DNA of 14,657 nucleotides, from contig CAKUXU010000013.1 of NCBI GenBank assembly GCA_934700635.1, positions 1-14,657 of the forward strand, read 5' to 3'. Every line of letters starts with the position of its first letter. The stretch's first letter is position 1. The notes under the pieces were generated by a model. The model searched no databases and was not told the origin of the DNA. It saw nothing but the letters and a program-made list of their open reading frames with translations. The stretch comes from an uncultured Eubacteriales bacterium. Lineage in GTDB: Bacteria > Bacillota > Clostridia > Oscillospirales > Acutalibacteraceae. Shown in pieces: positions 13,477 to 14,657 of this stretch. Position numbers and translations under genes: made by a program.

Positions 13477-13986
13477 TTAATTTCCCCCCAAAAATATTTT
13501 AATCTCTCTCGATAAATTATGCATAAGACGTATTTTTGAATCTATATCAATTTCTGCAATTGTTTTTTCATCATAGTTTTTATTAGAAGGTTTTTTACTA
13601 CTCTTTTTTTGTTTATTGTTGTACAAATCTTCTTCACTAAAATGGTCTATAACATTTGCTATTCTATCCTTAAAAATCATAAATTTTTGACATTCAAATG
13701 CTGTACTACTGGAAATACTTGTTTTAATACAATCATAAAATAAATCTAATCTCTCTATGAATGTTCTTATTTCTTGGTCATTCATTTCCATGCGTATTGC
13801 AGTTGAAGTTTCTCCTTTTGAAATTGTTTTCTCAAAATTATCAATAATATCACTACATAATTCTGACAAAAAATTATAAGTTCTAAATGCTGCCGTTAAA
13901 AATCTTTCTTTTACTGGGTCTCCTAATCTTTCTATCCTCTCGATACGATGATAGTTTTCTTGATTTGATTGCTCAAACATTGCCAT
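13477..13986 (-). CDS. Array protein D: member of the unrecognised helical family
   Basis: A 169-residue product, not recognised. It begins MAMFEQSN, the array signature, followed by charged helices (RIERIERLGDPVKERF). Residues 23-45 (DPVKERFLTAAFRTYNFL) lie where proteins A and B have their core motif. A Lys/Ser/Asn-rich linker (about 124-138, KKSSKKPSNK) separates a C-terminal helix that ends in FLGGN. It has no membrane segment. AGGAGAG lies 9 bases before the ATG, 17 bp after the stop of array gene E, so D is in one operon with E and C. The G6 tract in its last codons supplies the ribosome binding site of C. Confidence 0.7.
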   Translation of the reverse strand: MAMFEQSNQENYHRIERIERLGDPVKERFLTAAFRTYNFLSELCSDIIDNFEKTISKGETSTAIRMEMNDQEIRTFIERLDLFYDCIKTSISSSTAFECQKFMIFKDRIANVIDHFSEEDLYNNKQKKSSKKPSNKNYDEKTIAEIDIDSKIRLMHNLSREIKIFLGGN

Positions 13987-14003
13987 ATTTTAATTCTCTC
14001 CTA

Positions 14004-14519
14004 TTATTTAATGTTATTATCTAAAGTTTGAAACATTGCATATATGTTAGATATTTTTTCATTAATCTTCACAAATTTTTTCCACACTAGATAATCATCA
14101 ATTGTTTTTCCCCTAAACATTCTATACTCATGTGAATCAGTGTCAATTAACATAAATTTTTTTATCTCGTATTTAATATTTTCTTTACTAGAAATTATTC
14201 TATTTTCTTCTAAACAATCTTTAATCTCTTTACTAATAAGATTCTCAAATGATTGAAGTAAATAACAATTTAGACTACCACCTAAATTTCCGTTTGTTCT
14301 TAGAATGCTATTTACTACACTTGAAATTTGAACTACTTTGATTAAAACATTTACTTCAGTATCTCTTACTATTCTGTCTTCATTTATAAAATTTCTATTT
14401 ATCCTACCAATATCTTGAATTTCATCCAAAAATTCTTTGAATCTTATAAGCAAATCTTCAAACTCAAGACTTATTTTTGAACTTTGTGTAGGCGACTTTG
14501 GTTGCAAATACATTCCCAT
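14004..14519 (-). CDS. Array protein E: member of the unrecognised helical family
   Basis: The 171-residue product is not recognised. It starts MGMYLQPK, the clearest form of the array signature together with A (MAYFCQPQ). Helical segments follow from about residue 17 (LEFEDLLIRFKEFLDEI). The C-terminus (WKKFVKINEKISNIYAMFQ) resembles that of the partial upstream gene (LKKFSNIAQEVPQVYNLFQ), which shows that the two are paralogues. No signal peptide or transmembrane helix is seen. GAAGG lies about 10 bases before the ATG. The gene overlaps the upstream frame by 49 bp and is 17 bp from D, so F-E-D-C look like one transcription unit. Confidence 0.7.
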   Translation of the reverse strand: MGMYLQPKSPTQSSKISLEFEDLLIRFKEFLDEIQDIGRINRNFINEDRIVRDTEVNVLIKVVQISSVVNSILRTNGNLGGSLNCYLLQSFENLISKEIKDCLEENRIISSKENIKYEIKKFMLIDTDSHEYRMFRGKTIDDYLVWKKFVKINEKISNIYAMFQTLDNNIK

Positions 14520-14656
14520 ACTATCGCATCCTTCTTTTTTCTAAAATCGAAATCATCATCCTCATTATTAGGAATTATTTTAAACATTTGAAATAAGTTA
14601 TAAACTTGAGGTACTTCTTGAGCTATGTTCGAAAATTTTTTTAAAAATGCATATTC
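14471..14656 (-). CDS. Array protein F: C-terminal fragment, paralogue of array protein E
   Basis: Only the last 61 codons are in the window; the frame is open from the edge to a TAA at 14471. The stretch LKKFSNIAQEVPQVYNLFQ aligns with the C-terminus of protein E, supporting both the frame and the family membership. An acidic NNEDDDFDF segment and a tail RKKKDAIVWECICNQS follow, the latter read out of frame over the first 49 bp of E. The long overlap and the extra tail suggest the original stop was lost by mutation; the tail is not expected to be conserved. Confidence 0.55.
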   Translation of the reverse strand, partial: EYAFLKKFSNIAQEVPQVYNLFQMFKIIPNNEDDDFDFRKKKDAIVWECICNQSRLHKVQK

Positions 14657-14657
14657 A

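Noticed and set aside
12259..14519. N-terminal Gly2 of MGFY, MGFF and MGMY as a host N-myristoylation signal
   Set aside because: Ser/Thr at position 6 is missing (Gln or His instead), and two members have Ala2.

Overview
The window comes from a very AT-rich, low-GC Firmicute of the Clostridia/Tissierellia type (inference). The signs are AAGGAG-type ribosome binding sites, TTGACA/TATAAT promoters, a spoIIP sporulation gene with a sigma-E-like promoter, a rubrerythrin, and a cell-wall-anchored protein with an NPKTG sorting signal. I cannot name the genus from sequence alone.

Left part (1-6000), mostly housekeeping. It starts with the end of a metallophosphoesterase. Next is a plus-strand gene for an exported, repeat-bearing protein with a domain matching the opioid growth factor receptor (OGFr) conserved region. 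A shared terminator separates it from a run of minus-strand genes: a membrane protein with a C-terminal His/Cys metal-site-like motif, rubrerythrin, murC, a small membrane protein, and spoIIP. The small gene is translationally coupled to spoIIP. Each transcription unit has a readable promoter.

Middle part (6000-10900), accessory. Two tRNA genes (Gln-CTG and Pro-CGG) are followed by a Gfo/Idh/MocA-fold protein that has a Sec signal peptide and lacks the usual catalytic Asp. After a strong terminator and about 350 bp without a recognisable gene comes a sortase-anchored surface protein with two tandem homologous domains. Convergent to it is an Lsa-type ABC-F ribosomal protection gene (resistance to lincosamides, streptogramin A and pleuromutilins is known for this family). 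It is preceded by a five-codon leader ORF with its own good ribosome binding site, the layout expected for antibiotic-sensing attenuation.

Right part (10959-14657), the most unusual region. It is a minus-strand array of at least six genes, the last cut by the window edge, for small, probably helical proteins that I do not recognise. They share an N-terminal signature, M-[GA]-[FYM]-[FY]-x-[QH]. The single-unit members are 169-191 residues. One member (358 residues) is an internal duplication with a period of about 171 residues. Two adjacent genes (13477-13986 and 12900-13475) are one nucleotide apart with a G6 tract at the junction, where loss of one G would fuse them in frame into a similar two-unit protein. 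A relic of an IS200/IS605-type transposon (tnpB tail plus right end/omega-RNA-like segment) lies inside the array. This expanding paralogous family with a conserved N-terminal tag is the best candidate here for an undescribed system; its function is unknown.
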